A stretch of 46,336 nucleotides of DNA from Actinomycetota bacterium (GCA_005798555.1 SYJA01000089.1:1-46336); one strand, 5' to 3'; positions 1 to 8,981 are shown, numbered from the stretch's first letter. The notes: a model not told the origin generated them from the sequence alone. Program-made: numbers and translations.

Positions 1-2
1 AC

Positions 3-111
3 GGCTATACCGTGCTGCCACTGCTGGAGGTGGACTTCAGCGTGCTGCCGGAAGGCACGCAGCCGCTGTGCGGCTGGGAATCAAAGTGGGACTACAACTC
101 CGAGTATGCAA
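3..111 (+). pseudogene. Fragment of an ATP-grasp (D-Ala-D-Ala ligase-like) gene, cut by a junction
   Basis: The open frame entering from the left edge reads ...LPLLEVDFSVLPEG... followed by [14 protein letters not shown] pattern of E-[IV]-D-F-S-x-LP-x-G and then a G-x-E-x-KW block is typical of the central part of ATP-grasp ligases related to D-alanine-D-alanine ligase. The match stops near base 105, and about 10-15 bases later a different frame carries mid-ClpC sequence. Codon use here is dominated by CTG/GTG/CCG, more strongly than in neighbouring genes. The fragment has no catalytic region left, so no function is claimed. It may be the tail of an unrelated contig fused during assembly. Identification rests on about 35 residues. 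Confidence 0.4.
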
Positions 112-1947
112 ACCTGTTTGCAAAACATCATAAAGGGCGAAATCCCGGAGACTTTGACCGACAAGCAGATTTACACCCTCGATCTTGGTGCCCTTGTTGC
201 CGGGTCGCGCTACCGCGGTGATTTTGAGGAGCGCCTGAAGAAGGTACTTAAGGAGATCCGCACCCGAGGCGACATCATTTTGTTCATCGATGAAATGCAC
301 ACCCTTGTTGGTGCCGGCGCGGCTGAAGGCGCAATTGATGCGGCGAGCATTTTGAAGCCGATGCTCGCGCGCGGTGAGTTGCAGACAATTGGCGCAACCA
401 CCTTGGATGAGTATCGCAAGCATGTTGAGAAGGACGCCGCCCTTGAGCGACGCTTCGCACCAATTCAGGTCGAAGCACCTGATGTGGCGCACACCGTCGA
501 GATCCTGCGCGGCCTGCGTGATCGCTATGAGTCACATCATCGGGTGTCTATTACCGATGGCGCACTGGAGGCGGCAGCCCGGCTGTCGGACCGCTACATT
601 TCGGACCGCCAACTGCCGGACAAGGCAATTGACCTGATCGACGAAGCCGGCTCACGCCTGCGCATCCGCCGGATGACCGCGCCACCGGATCTGCGCGCTT
701 TCGATGATCGCATTGCCAATGTGCGCAAGGAGAAGGAGTCCGCGATCGACGGCCAGGACTTCGAGAAGGCTGCTGCGCTTCGCGACGATGAGAAGAATTT
801 GCTAGCCGAGAAGGCCACCCGTGAACGCGAGTGGAAATCAGGGGACCTTGACGTCGTTGCCGAAGTTGATGAGCGACTGATCGGCGAGGTGCTGGCCCTG
901 ATGACCGGAATCCCGGTTACCGACCTCACCGAGGACGACATCGCACGGTTGCTCCGGATGGAGGAGGAGCTCCATAAGCGCATCGTGGGTCAGGAGCAGG
1001 CGGTTATTGCCCTTTCGAAGGCGATTCGCCGCACGCGTGCGGGCTTGAAGGACCCGAAGCGACCATCCGGCTCATTTATCTTCGCTGGCCCCTCCGGTGT
1101 TGGCAAAACTGAATTGAGCAAGACGCTCGCGGAGTTCTTGTTCGGTGATGCAGATGCGTTGATCGCCCTGGACATGAGCGAGTATTCAGAGCGTCATACG
1201 GCTTCGCGGCTATTTGGCTCACCGCCGGGATATGTTGGATATGACGAGGGTGGCCAACTAACCGAGAAGGTGCGACGCAAGCCATTCTCGGTCGTGTTGT
1301 TCGATGAAATTGAAAAAGCCCATCCGGATATCTTCAACACCTTGCTGCAGGTTCTTGAAGAAGGCCGGCTGACCGATGCCCAAGGCCGGATGATCGACTT
1401 CAAGAACACCGTCATCATCATGACCACCAACCTGGGAAGCCGCGATGTCTCCAAGGGCGTGTTGCTTGGTTTCGCTCCGGAAAACGATGAAGAGAATGCA
1501 TATGAGCGGATGAAGGCGAAGGTACAGCAAGAACTAAAGCAGCACTTCCGGCCGGAGTTCTTGAACCGAATCGACGATACCATCGTGTTCCATCAGTTGA
1601 CCGAGGACGAGATCGTCAAGATAGTCGACCTCATGGTGGCAGCCCTGGACCTGCGCATGCAGGACATGAACATGGGTATCGAGTTGACATTAGCCGCCAA
1701 GGCGTTGCTGGCCGAGCGCGGCTACGATCCGGTGATGGGGGCGCGCCCGCTTCGCCGCACCATCCAGCGTGACCTCGAGGACCCACTGAGTGAGAAGATG
1801 CTGTTCGGTGAGATGCCGCAGGGGTCCATCGTGCTAGTTGATGTCACGGGTGCGGGCGCTGATCGGGAGTTCGTCTTTACCGCGACCCCCAAGACCGAAC
1901 TCCCAGATGCCCCACCGGTTGAAGCCGCTGGTACCGCCGCGGAATAA
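106..1947 (+). CDS. clpC: ClpC-type AAA+ unfoldase, 5'-truncated
   Basis: ATP-dependent Hsp100 unfoldase that feeds substrates to the ClpP protease in the cytoplasm. ClpC homology begins near base 118 at [13 protein letters not shown], just after where the first Walker A (GEPGVGKT) should lie. About 220-230 residues, meaning the N-domain and the first P-loop, are therefore missing. What remains (residue numbers from the ATG at 106): first Walker B ILFIDE at about 58-63, a UVR-like segment ([15 protein letters not shown]) at about 220, second Walker A GPSGVGKT at about 327-334, Walker [12 protein letters not shown] at about 395, and the C-terminal D2 domain with [11 protein letters not shown]. 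The ATG at 106 is only the first in-frame ATG and has no good ribosome binding site. The full gene is expected to be about 840 residues, so this copy is cut by the junction at about 105-120. Family assignment is secure; whether the truncation is biological is not. Confidence 0.93.
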   Translation: MQTCLQNIIKGEIPETLTDKQIYTLDLGALVAGSRYRGDFEERLKKVLKEIRTRGDIILFIDEMHTLVGAGAAEGAIDAASILKPMLARGELQTIGATTLDEYRKHVEKDAALERRFAPIQVEAPDVAHTVEILRGLRDRYESHHRVSITDGALEAAARLSDRYISDRQLPDKAIDLIDEAGSRLRIRRMTAPPDLRAFDDRIANVRKEKESAIDGQDFEKAAALRDDEKNLLAEKATREREWKSGDLDVVAEVDERLIGEVLALMTGIPVTDLTEDDIARLLRMEEELHKRIVGQEQAVIALSKAIRRTRAGLKDPKRPSGSFIFAGPSGVGKTELSKTLAEFLFGDADALIALDMSEYSERHTASRLFGSPPGYVGYDEGGQLTEKVRRKPFSVVLFDEIEKAHPDIFNTLLQVLEEGRLTDAQGRMIDFKNTVIIMTTNLGSRDVSKGVLLGFAPENDEENAYERMKAKVQQELKQHFRPEFLNRIDDTIVFHQLTEDEIVKIVDLMVAALDLRMQDMNMGIELTLAAKALLAERGYDPVMGARPLRRTIQRDLEDPLSEKMLFGEMPQGSIVLVDVTGAGADREFVFTATPKTELPDAPPVEAAGTAAE

Positions 1948-1987
1948 TTGGGAGCCAAGCAACTAGCCATTGGGAGGGGCTACCTAG

Positions 1988-2464
1988 ATGAGCGGCCCCT
2001 TGATCCCGGGAATGCTGGAGTTTGATCGGCCCCGCAAAAAGAACCCGGTGGTCATCTGGGTTCTCCTTGGGCTGGTGGTGCTGGCCGGGATAGTCATCCT
2101 GGGGCTGGGGGTCTTCGCCGCCGCCGGCCCATTCCGCCAACTTGGCCTAATTACAGAAAAACTGGAGCCACTGGCTTTTCGTCCCACCATCGTTGAGTCA
2201 GTGGTGCAGCTATCTGTTGCGCTGCCCGCCGGTGGCCTTTGCGCTGATGAAGTTGTTGATGTTTCACTCGTGCAGGACGTCACCGCGGTCTACGTGGGTG
2301 CATCGGTCACCACCCCCCGCCACATCAGTTGCACAGCGGTGGGGCAAAGCGCCGATCAAGTTTGGGTTGATGTGCAGTTGATTGATCCGTTGGGGCAGCG
2401 CCAAGTGGTGCGAGCAGCTGATGGCCAGGTGCTGTCGCGGGAGAGTTCGACCGGCCTTGGCTAA
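1988..2464 (+). CDS. Unknown single-pass membrane protein
   Basis: A 158-residue protein that I do not recognise. A short, proline- and basic-rich N-terminus (FDRPRKKNP) is followed by one strongly hydrophobic helix at about residues 21-46 (VVIWVLLGLVVLAGIVILGL). A soluble region of about 110 residues follows, with two cysteines and mostly beta-like, hydrophilic sequence. This predicts a membrane-anchored protein with an extracytoplasmic domain. A purine-rich GGGAGGGG stretch lies a few bases before the ATG. It starts 40 bases after clpC on the same strand and is followed by a predicted terminator at 2528-2559, so it could be the last gene of a clpC transcript. Confidence 0.72.
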   Translation: MSGPLIPGMLEFDRPRKKNPVVIWVLLGLVVLAGIVILGLGVFAAAGPFRQLGLITEKLEPLAFRPTIVESVVQLSVALPAGGLCADEVVDVSLVQDVTAVYVGASVTTPRHISCTAVGQSADQVWVDVQLIDPLGQRQVVRAADGQVLSRESSTGLG

Positions 2465-2527
2465 CCAGGCCGTGCCTACTCGACGGAGTTTTGACTACTC
2501 TGCATTACCCGCAAAACAAGATAAATT

Positions 2528-2559
2528 GCCGCCAATCCGGCCCGCGCCGGGGCGGTTTT
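2528..2559 (+). terminator. Predicted intrinsic terminator after the unknown membrane protein
   Basis: An outer stem CCGCC (2529-2533) with GGCGG (2551-2555) and an inner stem CCGGC (2537-2541) with GCCGG (2546-2550) give about 10 base pairs with a three-base bulge and a CCGC loop, directly followed by TTTT. The T-run is short. Its position also argues against the most upstream possible start (2558) of the next gene. Confidence 0.5.
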
Positions 2560-2617
2560 GGGCACAGAACCCCGGATGGTTTTAGCTCGGGGCGTGGCGA
2601 CCGATACCGTTGGGCAG

Positions 2618-3241
2618 GTGAGCGGAGTTGTGCACCCGATGGGGCCGGAGCCCCCTTGGGTCTACTGGCTGCGGCGGGGCACCATCGTTTTAGCGGTGCT
2701 GACGTTGATCGTCGGCGCCTACTGGCTTATCAGCGGGCGTGGGTCCTCGAGCACTTCGTCGGCATCGGTCACCGTGGCCCCAACTGCGGAGCCTTCGGCC
2801 GCGCCTGCGGCTTCTTCGTCAGCAACGGCTGAGCCGGCTACGCCGACTGACTGCGTCGATAGCGCGATCGTGGTCGAAGCAAGCACCGAATCCTCCAAAT
2901 ATGTAGTCGGTGACTCGCCGCAGTTGACGTTGACAATCGGCAATATCGGCAATGTCTCCTGCTTGCGCGATGTGGGCCCGAAAGCCAATGAGCTGGAGAT
3001 TACCTCGGGTGGGTACCACGTGTGGTCGAGTGATGATTGCAATGCGAGCAACAAGAGCAAGATCGCGGTCCTCAAGCCGGGCGAGAAAGTTGCTTCGAGT
3101 ATTACCTGGGATGGTAAGACCACCCAAAAGGGCTGCCCAGAGGATGGAAAAGTCGCGAAACAGGGCCGCTATGACCTCATCGCGCGAAACGGTGACGTCA
3201 AGAGCGATAAGGCCAAGTTCGCACTTACCAAGAAGTCATGA
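2618..3241 (+). CDS. Unknown membrane-anchored protein with Ser/Ala/Thr-rich linker
   Basis: About 207 residues from the GTG at 2618; an in-frame GTG at 2558 would give 227 but overlaps the predicted terminator. The layout is a short cytoplasmic N-terminus, one transmembrane helix (TIVLAVLTLIVGAYWLI), a low-complexity S/A/T/P linker of about 50 residues, then an extracytoplasmic domain of about 115 residues. That domain has the pattern V..GDSPQLTLTIGNIG..SC and ends in LIARNGDVKSDKAKFAL. It looks like the Ig-like beta-sandwich domains of secreted actinobacterial proteins, with cysteines that could form disulfides. No enzymatic motif is visible. The next small gene starts only 19 bases downstream on the same strand. 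Confidence 0.7.
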   Translation: MSGVVHPMGPEPPWVYWLRRGTIVLAVLTLIVGAYWLISGRGSSSTSSASVTVAPTAEPSAAPAASSSATAEPATPTDCVDSAIVVEASTESSKYVVGDSPQLTLTIGNIGNVSCLRDVGPKANELEITSGGYHVWSSDDCNASNKSKIAVLKPGEKVASSITWDGKTTQKGCPEDGKVAKQGRYDLIARNGDVKSDKAKFALTKKS

Positions 3242-3260
3242 CCTTGGAGTGGCGGTAATT

Positions 3261-3482
3261 ATGAACGGTGGGTTATCGAAACTGTCGTACCGATCGACGG
3301 ACTCGACACTGTCGGTGTACTCGAAGAACTCGGCCCTAAGCGTTGGGTCTATCGGTTCGGTATTGTCGATCGGTTCAATCGGGTCGGCCGCGTCGTTGCT
3401 GTCGGTTGGGTCTTTCGCAAGCATCGCGTCCGTGCTTTCGGGGGCTTCGAAGTTCGCGATCATGAAGTGGCGCTCAGGCTAA
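3261..3482 (+). CDS. 73-aa Ser-x-x triplet-repeat protein
   Basis: A small protein of unknown function in which serine occupies every third position without exception from residue 6 to residue 63 (20 serines). The two residues between serines alternate loosely between hydrophobic-Leu and hydrophobic-Gly, giving a six-residue pattern of the type S-V-L-S-I-G. The C-terminus is basic/aromatic (KFAIMKWRSG). Serine codons are mixed (TCG, AGC, TCT, TCA, TCC), so the pattern is kept at protein level rather than by recent DNA duplication. The ATG at 3261 has a GGAG about 12 bases upstream. The gene overlaps the 3' end of the convergent radA by three bases. The opposite strand is also open across the region (3236-3463) and reads as a D/E/P repeat. 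I favour this strand because of the ribosome binding site, the perfect periodicity and a recollection of similar serine-repeat proteins in other actinobacteria. Confidence 0.55.
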   Translation: MNGGLSKLSYRSTDSTLSVYSKNSALSVGSIGSVLSIGSIGSAASLLSVGSFASIASVLSGASKFAIMKWRSG

Positions 3483-4861
3483 TTACGCAGCGCATTCGCT
3501 AGGGTGCGGGCCACCGCTAGTGCCTCACTAAGTGAGGTGACTTCGTGGACCTGGATGTCATTGGAAATCGAATCACCCTTTGCGCCGCGCGGGATGATGG
3601 CATCGGTGAATCCAAGTCGCGCAGCCTCAGCCAGGCGGCGGGTCAGGGCTGTAACCTTTCGAACATCGCCGGAGAGTCCAACCTCACCGACGGCAATTAG
3701 TCCACCCGGCAGCGCCATGTCATTGACACTGCTCGCTATTGCTAGGGCGATGGCCAAGTCCGTTGCAGGTTCGACGAGGCGCACCCCGCCCACAGTCGCC
3801 ACGAAGCAGTCCGAAGTGGCGAGCTTTAGCCCAGCTCGGCGCTCGAGTACCCCGAGCATCATGGCGATGCGGGAGGAGTCCAAGCCACTTGTTACCCGGC
3901 GCGGCTGCGGTGCACTCGAAGGGGCGATCAGTGCTTGGACTTCGGTGACTAGCGGGCGCCGGCCTTCAATGGTGACGCTCACGCAAGTGCCAGGGGCTGG
4001 CTCATGGCGATCACCGAGAAATAGTCCACTTGGATCGGCCAGCCCGATGATCCCGTCATCGACAAGCTCAAAGCAACCGATTTCGTCGGCGGGGCCGAAG
4101 CGGTTCTTAACCGCCCGCACCAAGCGCAAGGTGCTATGGCGATCGCCCTCGAAATAAAGAACCACGTCCACCAGGTGTTCAAGGGCGCGGGGGCCGGCGA
4201 CACTGCCGTCCTTTGTCACGTGTCCGACGATGATCGCGGTCATGCCGCGCGATTTGGCGCTAGCGATCACCGAGGCGGCAACCTCGCGCACCTGGGTTAC
4301 CCCGCCCGCGGCGCCGTCAATCTCAGCACTGGCGATAGTTTGCACCGAGTCCAAGATCAATAGGCTGGGCCGCAGGGCCTCGACGTGTCCGAGTAGGGCC
4401 CCTAGATCGGTCTCAGCGGCGAGATAAAGGCCCTCGGCGAGGGCGCCAATGCGCTCGGCGCGCATCCGCACCTGAGCGGTGGACTCTTCACCCGTGACGT
4501 ACAAGGTGAGTTGTCCGGCATCGGCCCAGCGGGCTGCCACATCAAGGAGCAGGGTGGATTTACCGACCCCGGGTTCACCGGCTAGCAAGATCACGGCTCC
4601 TGGCACAAGGCCGCCGCCGAGCACTCGGTCAAATTCGCTGATACCCGTAGCCGTGGCCGCCGCCGCGGTGAGATCCACTGAGCCGATGGGTAGTGCGGGA
4701 GTGCCGGCTGTTGCCGCGGTGGTCCCGCGAGTTCGGATGGCGCCGATTTCATCAACGGTGCCCCAGGCTTGGCACTCCCCGCAGCGTCCAACCCATTTAA
4801 CGCTAGTCCAGCCGCAGTCACTGCAGCGGTAAGCGGGGGCTTTTGGGGTGGTGCGGGCCAT
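3479..4861 (-). CDS. radA: DNA repair ATPase RadA (Sms)
   Basis: RecA-like, DnaB-related ATPase that helps branch migration and processing of recombination intermediates. Features of the 460-residue product: an N-terminal C4 zinc finger (CSDC...CGEC) at about residues 12-30, Walker A GEPGVGKST at about 95, the RadA-specific KNRFG motif at about 255, and a C-terminal Lon-like domain with GEVGLSGDVRKV. Length is normal for the family. The start is the ATG at 4859-4861, preceded by AGAGGA at good distance; a TTG one codon upstream is less likely. It lies 21 bases downstream of the Cys-rich gene on the same strand, so the two are probably co-transcribed. disA, which follows radA in many actinobacteria, is absent here. 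Confidence 0.96.
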   Translation of the reverse strand: MARTTPKAPAYRCSDCGWTSVKWVGRCGECQAWGTVDEIGAIRTRGTTAATAGTPALPIGSVDLTAAAATATGISEFDRVLGGGLVPGAVILLAGEPGVGKSTLLLDVAARWADAGQLTLYVTGEESTAQVRMRAERIGALAEGLYLAAETDLGALLGHVEALRPSLLILDSVQTIASAEIDGAAGGVTQVREVAASVIASAKSRGMTAIIVGHVTKDGSVAGPRALEHLVDVVLYFEGDRHSTLRLVRAVKNRFGPADEIGCFELVDDGIIGLADPSGLFLGDRHEPAPGTCVSVTIEGRRPLVTEVQALIAPSSAPQPRRVTSGLDSSRIAMMLGVLERRAGLKLATSDCFVATVGGVRLVEPATDLAIALAIASSVNDMALPGGLIAVGEVGLSGDVRKVTALTRRLAEAARLGFTDAIIPRGAKGDSISNDIQVHEVTSLSEALAVARTLANALRN

Positions 4862-4882
4862 CAAGGTCCTCTGCGAGTCGGG

Positions 4883-5650
4883 CTAGGAGGTGCTGGGTGG
4901 GTCGGCCGGGTGGGCAGACAAACCGGTGCGATCGGTCACGGTCAACATTAGTTTTTCCCGGGCCGCACAAAGGCGCGCCAGCTCCTCGTAGGCCGGCAGG
5001 CCGATGAGGGCCACGATCTCGTCCCGCGACGAAAGATACACCGACTCGGTGCCGATATGTGCCTCGGTATTACTGCTGCAGTACCAATCCAGATCATGGC
5101 CGCCGGCGCCCCAAGCGCGGCGATCGTATTCACCGAGGACCACCACCAGGCGCTCGACCTCGTCGTCGTACTTCTTGTTCTCATAGGTTCGACGCAGGGG
5201 TAACTGCCAGCACACCTCGGGCTTGGTTTCGACGAATGAGATGCCCTCGCGGTCGGCGAGGTGGTGCAGGGCGCAGCCGTAGCCACCGGCAAAGTCCTTT
5301 TGGTTGTGGAAGATGCAGGCCCCGTTATGCACCGCGGTCTTGCGGGCGCCGTCCTCCTTTTCGATCCAGCCCTTCTTCTGGCCGATCTTGATGTGCTGCC
5401 ACAGGTCACCATCAAGTTTCTCGACCCATCGGGCCACCCGCTTTTCGTCCTTCTTCTCGGAAAAATGCGCACCCAGCGTGCAGCAGCCGGCATCGGGGGC
5501 ATCGGCGTAGATGCCCTTGCAACCCCGACCAAAAATACAGGTCCAGCGTGAGGTCAACCATGTCAGGTCAGCGCGGATCAGCTGGTCTTCGTCGGCGGGA
5601 TCAATGAACTCGACCCACTGACGTGGAAAATCCAAGGCGACCTCAGGCAT
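4883..5650 (-). CDS. Conserved Cys-rich protein (DUF3109/YkgJ-like), possible metal-cluster protein
   Basis: A 255-residue protein of unknown function. From memory, very similar proteins occur widely in actinobacteria, all keeping WTCIFGRGC, a GCC pair, ACIF, GCALHH and ETKPEVCWQLP. The spacing of these cysteines recalls the C-x-C/CC...C...C pattern of the YkgJ/UPF0153 cysteine-cluster family, which suggests a bound zinc or iron-sulfur centre. The C-terminal half holds EYDRRAWGAGGHDLDWYC and a helical PAYEELARL segment. There is no signal peptide or membrane helix, so it should be cytoplasmic. The start is taken at the ATG at 5648-5650; a GTG three codons earlier is possible. It precedes radA and is divergent from the Ppx gene. 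Confidence 0.75.
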   Translation of the reverse strand: MPEVALDFPRQWVEFIDPADEDQLIRADLTWLTSRWTCIFGRGCKGIYADAPDAGCCTLGAHFSEKKDEKRVARWVEKLDGDLWQHIKIGQKKGWIEKEDGARKTAVHNGACIFHNQKDFAGGYGCALHHLADREGISFVETKPEVCWQLPLRRTYENKKYDDEVERLVVVLGEYDRRAWGAGGHDLDWYCSSNTEAHIGTESVYLSSRDEIVALIGLPAYEELARLCAAREKLMLTVTDRTGLSAHPADPPSTS

Positions 5651-5724
5651 GCTGCACACTCTATTGGGGCACTATTGACCGAGACGCGCCCGCGTCCAAG
5701 TGGGCGCCGGGAGGTGGTTGCGGG

Positions 5725-5739
5725 TACCTTCTGACTATG
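5725..5739 (+). promoter_or_regulatory. Candidate leaderless promoter of the Ppx/GppA gene
   Basis: TACCTT (5725-5730) matches the actinobacterial -10 pattern TANNNT and lies exactly six bases before the ATG at 5737, which would put transcription start on the start codon itself. No Shine-Dalgarno sequence is correctly spaced (the only GGAGG lies over 20 bases upstream), as expected for a leaderless message. No clear -35 box is seen. Confidence 0.4.
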
Positions 5740-6666
5740 CGGTTGGGAGTCCTTGACATCGGGTCAAATACGGTGCACCTGTTGCTCGTGGACGCGCACT
5801 ACGGAGCCGCGCCGATCCCGGCCTCGAAATTAAAGATGCCACTTCGGCTGGCCGAGCATTTGACTCCCGATGGGCGAATTGATGCGATGGCGGTTGACGA
5901 GCTAATCGGATTCATCAGGCAAGGCCAACAGCTTTCTGAAGACAAGGGCGCGACCGAGGTGATGGTTTTTGCCACGTCTGCCATTCGCGAGGCCGGTAAC
6001 GGCGAGGAAGTTTTAAGTCGAGTTCGCGATGAGACCGGCGTTTTGATTGATGTGCTAACGGGTGAGGCCGAGGCCCGCATGACGTTTTTGGCGGTGCGCC
6101 GGTGGTTCGGTTGGTCGACCGGTCGGTTATTAGTTGTCGATATCGGGGGTGGCTCCCTAGAGCTCGCATCGGGGGTGGACGAAGAACCCGATGTCGCGAT
6201 CTCAATGCCTCTAGGGGCCGGCCGGATGACTCGGTCGCATCTGATCGGTGACCCCCCGACCACTGATTCACTTCGTGAGCTACGTCGATTTGTGCGAGCC
6301 GAAATCGCAGCGGTTACCGGGCGCATCCTGCGCGTAGGTGAGCCGAGTATGGCTGCTGCTACCTCCAAGACATTTCGCCAGCTGGCGCGGATCGCGGGAT
6401 CAGCGCCGTCAACCGAGGGCATGTTTGTGAGGCGTTCGATTAGCAGCACCGATCTGACTTCTCTGGTTAACAAATTGGCCGGGATGACGGCGGCTGAACG
6501 CACTAGTTTGCCTGGCGTTTCATCGGCCCGGGCCGGTCAGTTACTGGCCGGGGCGGTAGTTGCCGAATCCATCATGGACTTACTCGACATCAAGGAATTT
6601 GTGATCTGCCCGTGGGCCTTACGCGAGGGGATGATCCTTCATCGCATGGATCGCCTGACTGAGTGA
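5737..6666 (+). CDS. ppx: Ppx/GppA family exopolyphosphatase/pppGpp phosphatase
   Basis: Acts on inorganic polyphosphate and/or (p)ppGpp. The ASKHA-fold product has 309 residues: phosphate-1 motif VLDIGSNTVHLLL at the N-terminus, an ATSAIREAGNG block at about residue 80, the phosphate-2-like VVDIGGGSLEL at about 132, and a C-terminal SSARAGQLLAGAVV segment at about 265. The length fits the short actinobacterial type, which lacks the extra C-terminal domain of E. coli Ppx. I start it at MRLGVLDIGSN because upstream codons add nothing conserved and a TANNNT box sits six bases before the ATG. Its stop overlaps the start of the next gene (TGATG), so it probably forms an operon with the P-type ATPase and the isomerase gene. 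In M. tuberculosis the equivalent is Rv0496 (from memory). Confidence 0.92.
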   Translation: MRLGVLDIGSNTVHLLLVDAHYGAAPIPASKLKMPLRLAEHLTPDGRIDAMAVDELIGFIRQGQQLSEDKGATEVMVFATSAIREAGNGEEVLSRVRDETGVLIDVLTGEAEARMTFLAVRRWFGWSTGRLLVVDIGGGSLELASGVDEEPDVAISMPLGAGRMTRSHLIGDPPTTDSLRELRRFVRAEIAAVTGRILRVGEPSMAAATSKTFRQLARIAGSAPSTEGMFVRRSISSTDLTSLVNKLAGMTAAERTSLPGVSSARAGQLLAGAVVAESIMDLLDIKEFVICPWALREGMILHRMDRLTE

Positions 6667-8981
6667 TGGACGTGATTCAAGGCTTGACGGCTGCCGAAGT
6701 GGCTGAGCGGGTAGTTGCGGGTCAAGTAAACGATGCACCCAACGTAAACAGCCGCAGCATCGGCGACATCATCAAGGCCAACACGCTAACGTGGTTCAAC
6801 GGCCTGATCGGGGCCATGTGGATCGTGATGCTGCTGATAGCTCCGATACAGGACTCACTTTTTGGTTTCGTCATAGTGGCTAACACCGCCATTGGCATCA
6901 TCCAGGAGTATCGGGCGGCAAGGGCCCTGGCAAAGCTCGCCGTCATCGGCGAAGCCAAGCCGATGGTCCGACGCGACGGCACCGATGTCTTCGTAAGTGC
7001 GCACGATGTCGTCCTCGGTGACGTGATCGTGCTGACCACTGGTGATCAACTGGTAGTTGATGGCGAGGTGTTGTTGGCAGACGGCCTAGAAATCGACGAG
7101 AGTCTGCTGACCGGCGAAGCGGACCCTGTCGACATGAAACTTGCCGATCAGGTGATGTCGGGCTCATTCGTGGTGGCCGGCTCTGGGCTGTATCGAGCAA
7201 CTCGCGTTGGTCGCGATTCATTCGCTGCTGGATTGACCGAGCAGGCGAAGAAATTCCATCAGACAAACTCCGAACTTCGCGATTCGATCTCCAAGTTCAT
7301 CAGACTCCTGTCATATCTGTTGCTGCCTGTTGGCCTTTTGCTATTTTTCTCCCAATGGCTTCGTGCTGATCTACCGATCAAGGAAGTGCTACGGGGCACG
7401 ATCGCCGGTATGGTCACCATGGTGCCCGAAGGCCTGGTGCTACTAACCAGCATCGCCATGGCCGTGGCAGTAATTCGACTAGCCGCCAAGAAGGTTTTAG
7501 TTCAAGACCTGCCCGCGGTTGAAGTACTGGCACGGGTTGACACCATCTGCGTGGATAAGACAGGCACCCTTACCAAGCCGGGTATGCAGGTGCGCGATGT
7601 GGTGGGTCTGGTGGATAGCTCAGAGGCTTCGGCTGCCCTGGGCGCGCTGGCCGCGGTTGAGTCCAGCCCCAATCCAACCTTGCAGGCGGTCGCTGCCCGA
7701 TACCCGAACCCGGCGTGGACGGTGCAGCAAAGTGTGCCCTTCTCCAGTGCCCGTAAGTGGTCGGCGGCAGCTTTTGCCGACCACGGGACTTGGGTCATTG
7801 GTGCCCCGGAAATGCTGCTGGACGACGGCGACCCGGTCCGGGCCCGGGCCGACACTATTGCAGCTGACGGCGCCCGAGTACTGCTCCTTGCCAATGGTGC
7901 AGATACCCCTGATGCCGAATCTGGCCCCGGCCAGGTCCGGCCGGTGGCGCTAGTGGTAATCGACCAAACCCTGCGCCCGGATGCCGCGGAGACCGTTGCT
8001 TATTTCCTCAAGCAAGATGTCCGAGTCAAGGTTATTTCAGGGGATAACGCGGCGACCGTTGGCGCGATAGCGGCGCAAGCCGGTGTTGTTGGTGCCGAGA
8101 ATCCGGTGGATGCTCGAACCTTGCCATCGGACACCATCGAAATTGCCAAGGTGCTTGAAACAGCTTCGGTCTTTGGCCGGGTGACCCCGGCGCAAAAGCA
8201 ATCAATGGTTGATGCGCTGCATCTTCAGGGCTGCACTGTTGCGATGACCGGCGACGGAGTCAACGATGTGCTGGCGCTGAAGAGTGCTGATCTCGGCATC
8301 GCAATGGGTTCGGGTTCGGGGGCCACCCGCGCTGTCGCCCAACTGGTTCTGCTTGACGATAAGTGGTCGGTGATGCCGAGTGTGGTTGCTGAGGGTCGGC
8401 GAGTTCTCGGAAACATCGAGCGCGTTGCCGATGTATTCCTAACTAAGTCCTTTTATGCGATTTTCATTTCCATTGCGACCGGTGTTTTCGCGGTCGCCTT
8501 CCCATTCCTGCCACGTCACATTTCACTCATCGGGGCACTTACGATTGGGATTCCCGGGTTCTTCCTGGCGCTGATGCCAAATACCGAGCGCTTTCGACCG
8601 GGCTTCTTTAAACGGGTAATAGTCTTCACTGCACCGGCGGGGGCTGTCGCTGCTTTGGCTGCCTTCACCAGTTACGGAACGGCATTAAATATTGGCGAGT
8701 CTTTGGGCGATGCCCAATCGGCGGCAACCGTCACCTTGTTCATTGTCACCACTGCGGTATTGATTCAAAGCGCTCGCCCACTCAGCCTGCTTAGATTGGG
8801 CATCGTTGCTCTGATGATTGTGCTGTTCCTCGGGGTGCTGTTCATCCCATTCTTCTCCAACTTTTTTGCGCTGTCCCTCGGCCCTGAGCGATACAGTTTC
8901 GTGGCCATCGTGGTGGGCTTGATAGGGGCCGGCGGTATCTGGGCTATTACGGCCTTCACTGATCGGTGGCGACGGGCGTGA
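6666..8981 (+). CDS. ctpE: CtpE-like cation-transporting P-type ATPase
   Basis: Integral-membrane P-type ATPase, 771 residues. The order of motifs is complete: actuator TGEADPV at about residue 150, two membrane helices ending in MVPEGL, the phosphorylation site DKTGTLT at about residue 297, nucleotide-binding KWSAAAF and GAPEMLL, hinge [10 protein letters not shown] at about 460, and [22 protein letters not shown] at about 530. Several C-terminal helices follow. As a whole it matches mycobacterial CtpE, which has been linked to calcium uptake; the MVPEGL motif also fits the calcium-type group rather than copper pumps, since there is no CPC. The substrate here is inferred. The start is the ATG overlapping the ppx stop. 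Confidence 0.93.
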   Translation: MDVIQGLTAAEVAERVVAGQVNDAPNVNSRSIGDIIKANTLTWFNGLIGAMWIVMLLIAPIQDSLFGFVIVANTAIGIIQEYRAARALAKLAVIGEAKPMVRRDGTDVFVSAHDVVLGDVIVLTTGDQLVVDGEVLLADGLEIDESLLTGEADPVDMKLADQVMSGSFVVAGSGLYRATRVGRDSFAAGLTEQAKKFHQTNSELRDSISKFIRLLSYLLLPVGLLLFFSQWLRADLPIKEVLRGTIAGMVTMVPEGLVLLTSIAMAVAVIRLAAKKVLVQDLPAVEVLARVDTICVDKTGTLTKPGMQVRDVVGLVDSSEASAALGALAAVESSPNPTLQAVAARYPNPAWTVQQSVPFSSARKWSAAAFADHGTWVIGAPEMLLDDGDPVRARADTIAADGARVLLLANGADTPDAESGPGQVRPVALVVIDQTLRPDAAETVAYFLKQDVRVKVISGDNAATVGAIAAQAGVVGAENPVDARTLPSDTIEIAKVLETASVFGRVTPAQKQSMVDALHLQGCTVAMTGDGVNDVLALKSADLGIAMGSGSGATRAVAQLVLLDDKWSVMPSVVAEGRRVLGNIERVADVFLTKSFYAIFISIATGVFAVAFPFLPRHISLIGALTIGIPGFFLALMPNTERFRPGFFKRVIVFTAPAGAVAALAAFTSYGTALNIGESLGDAQSAATVTLFIVTTAVLIQSARPLSLLRLGIVALMIVLFLGVLFIPFFSNFFALSLGPERYSFVAIVVGLIGAGGIWAITAFTDRWRRA

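Noticed and set aside
2558-2617. Upstream GTG start (2558) for the membrane-anchored protein
   Set aside because: It overlaps a predicted terminator and adds residues without membrane-protein character; GTG at 2618 is simpler.
3236-3463. Minus-strand 75-codon frame with Asp/Glu-Pro triplet repeats opposite the serine-repeat gene
   Set aside because: It has no ribosome binding site before its ATG, and its periodicity is the mirror of the perfect Ser-x-x pattern on the plus strand. Kept only as an alternative for that locus.
3504-4157. 217-codon plus-strand frame opposite radA
   Set aside because: Antisense shadow of the conserved RadA Lon-like domain; composition is typical of antisense frames.
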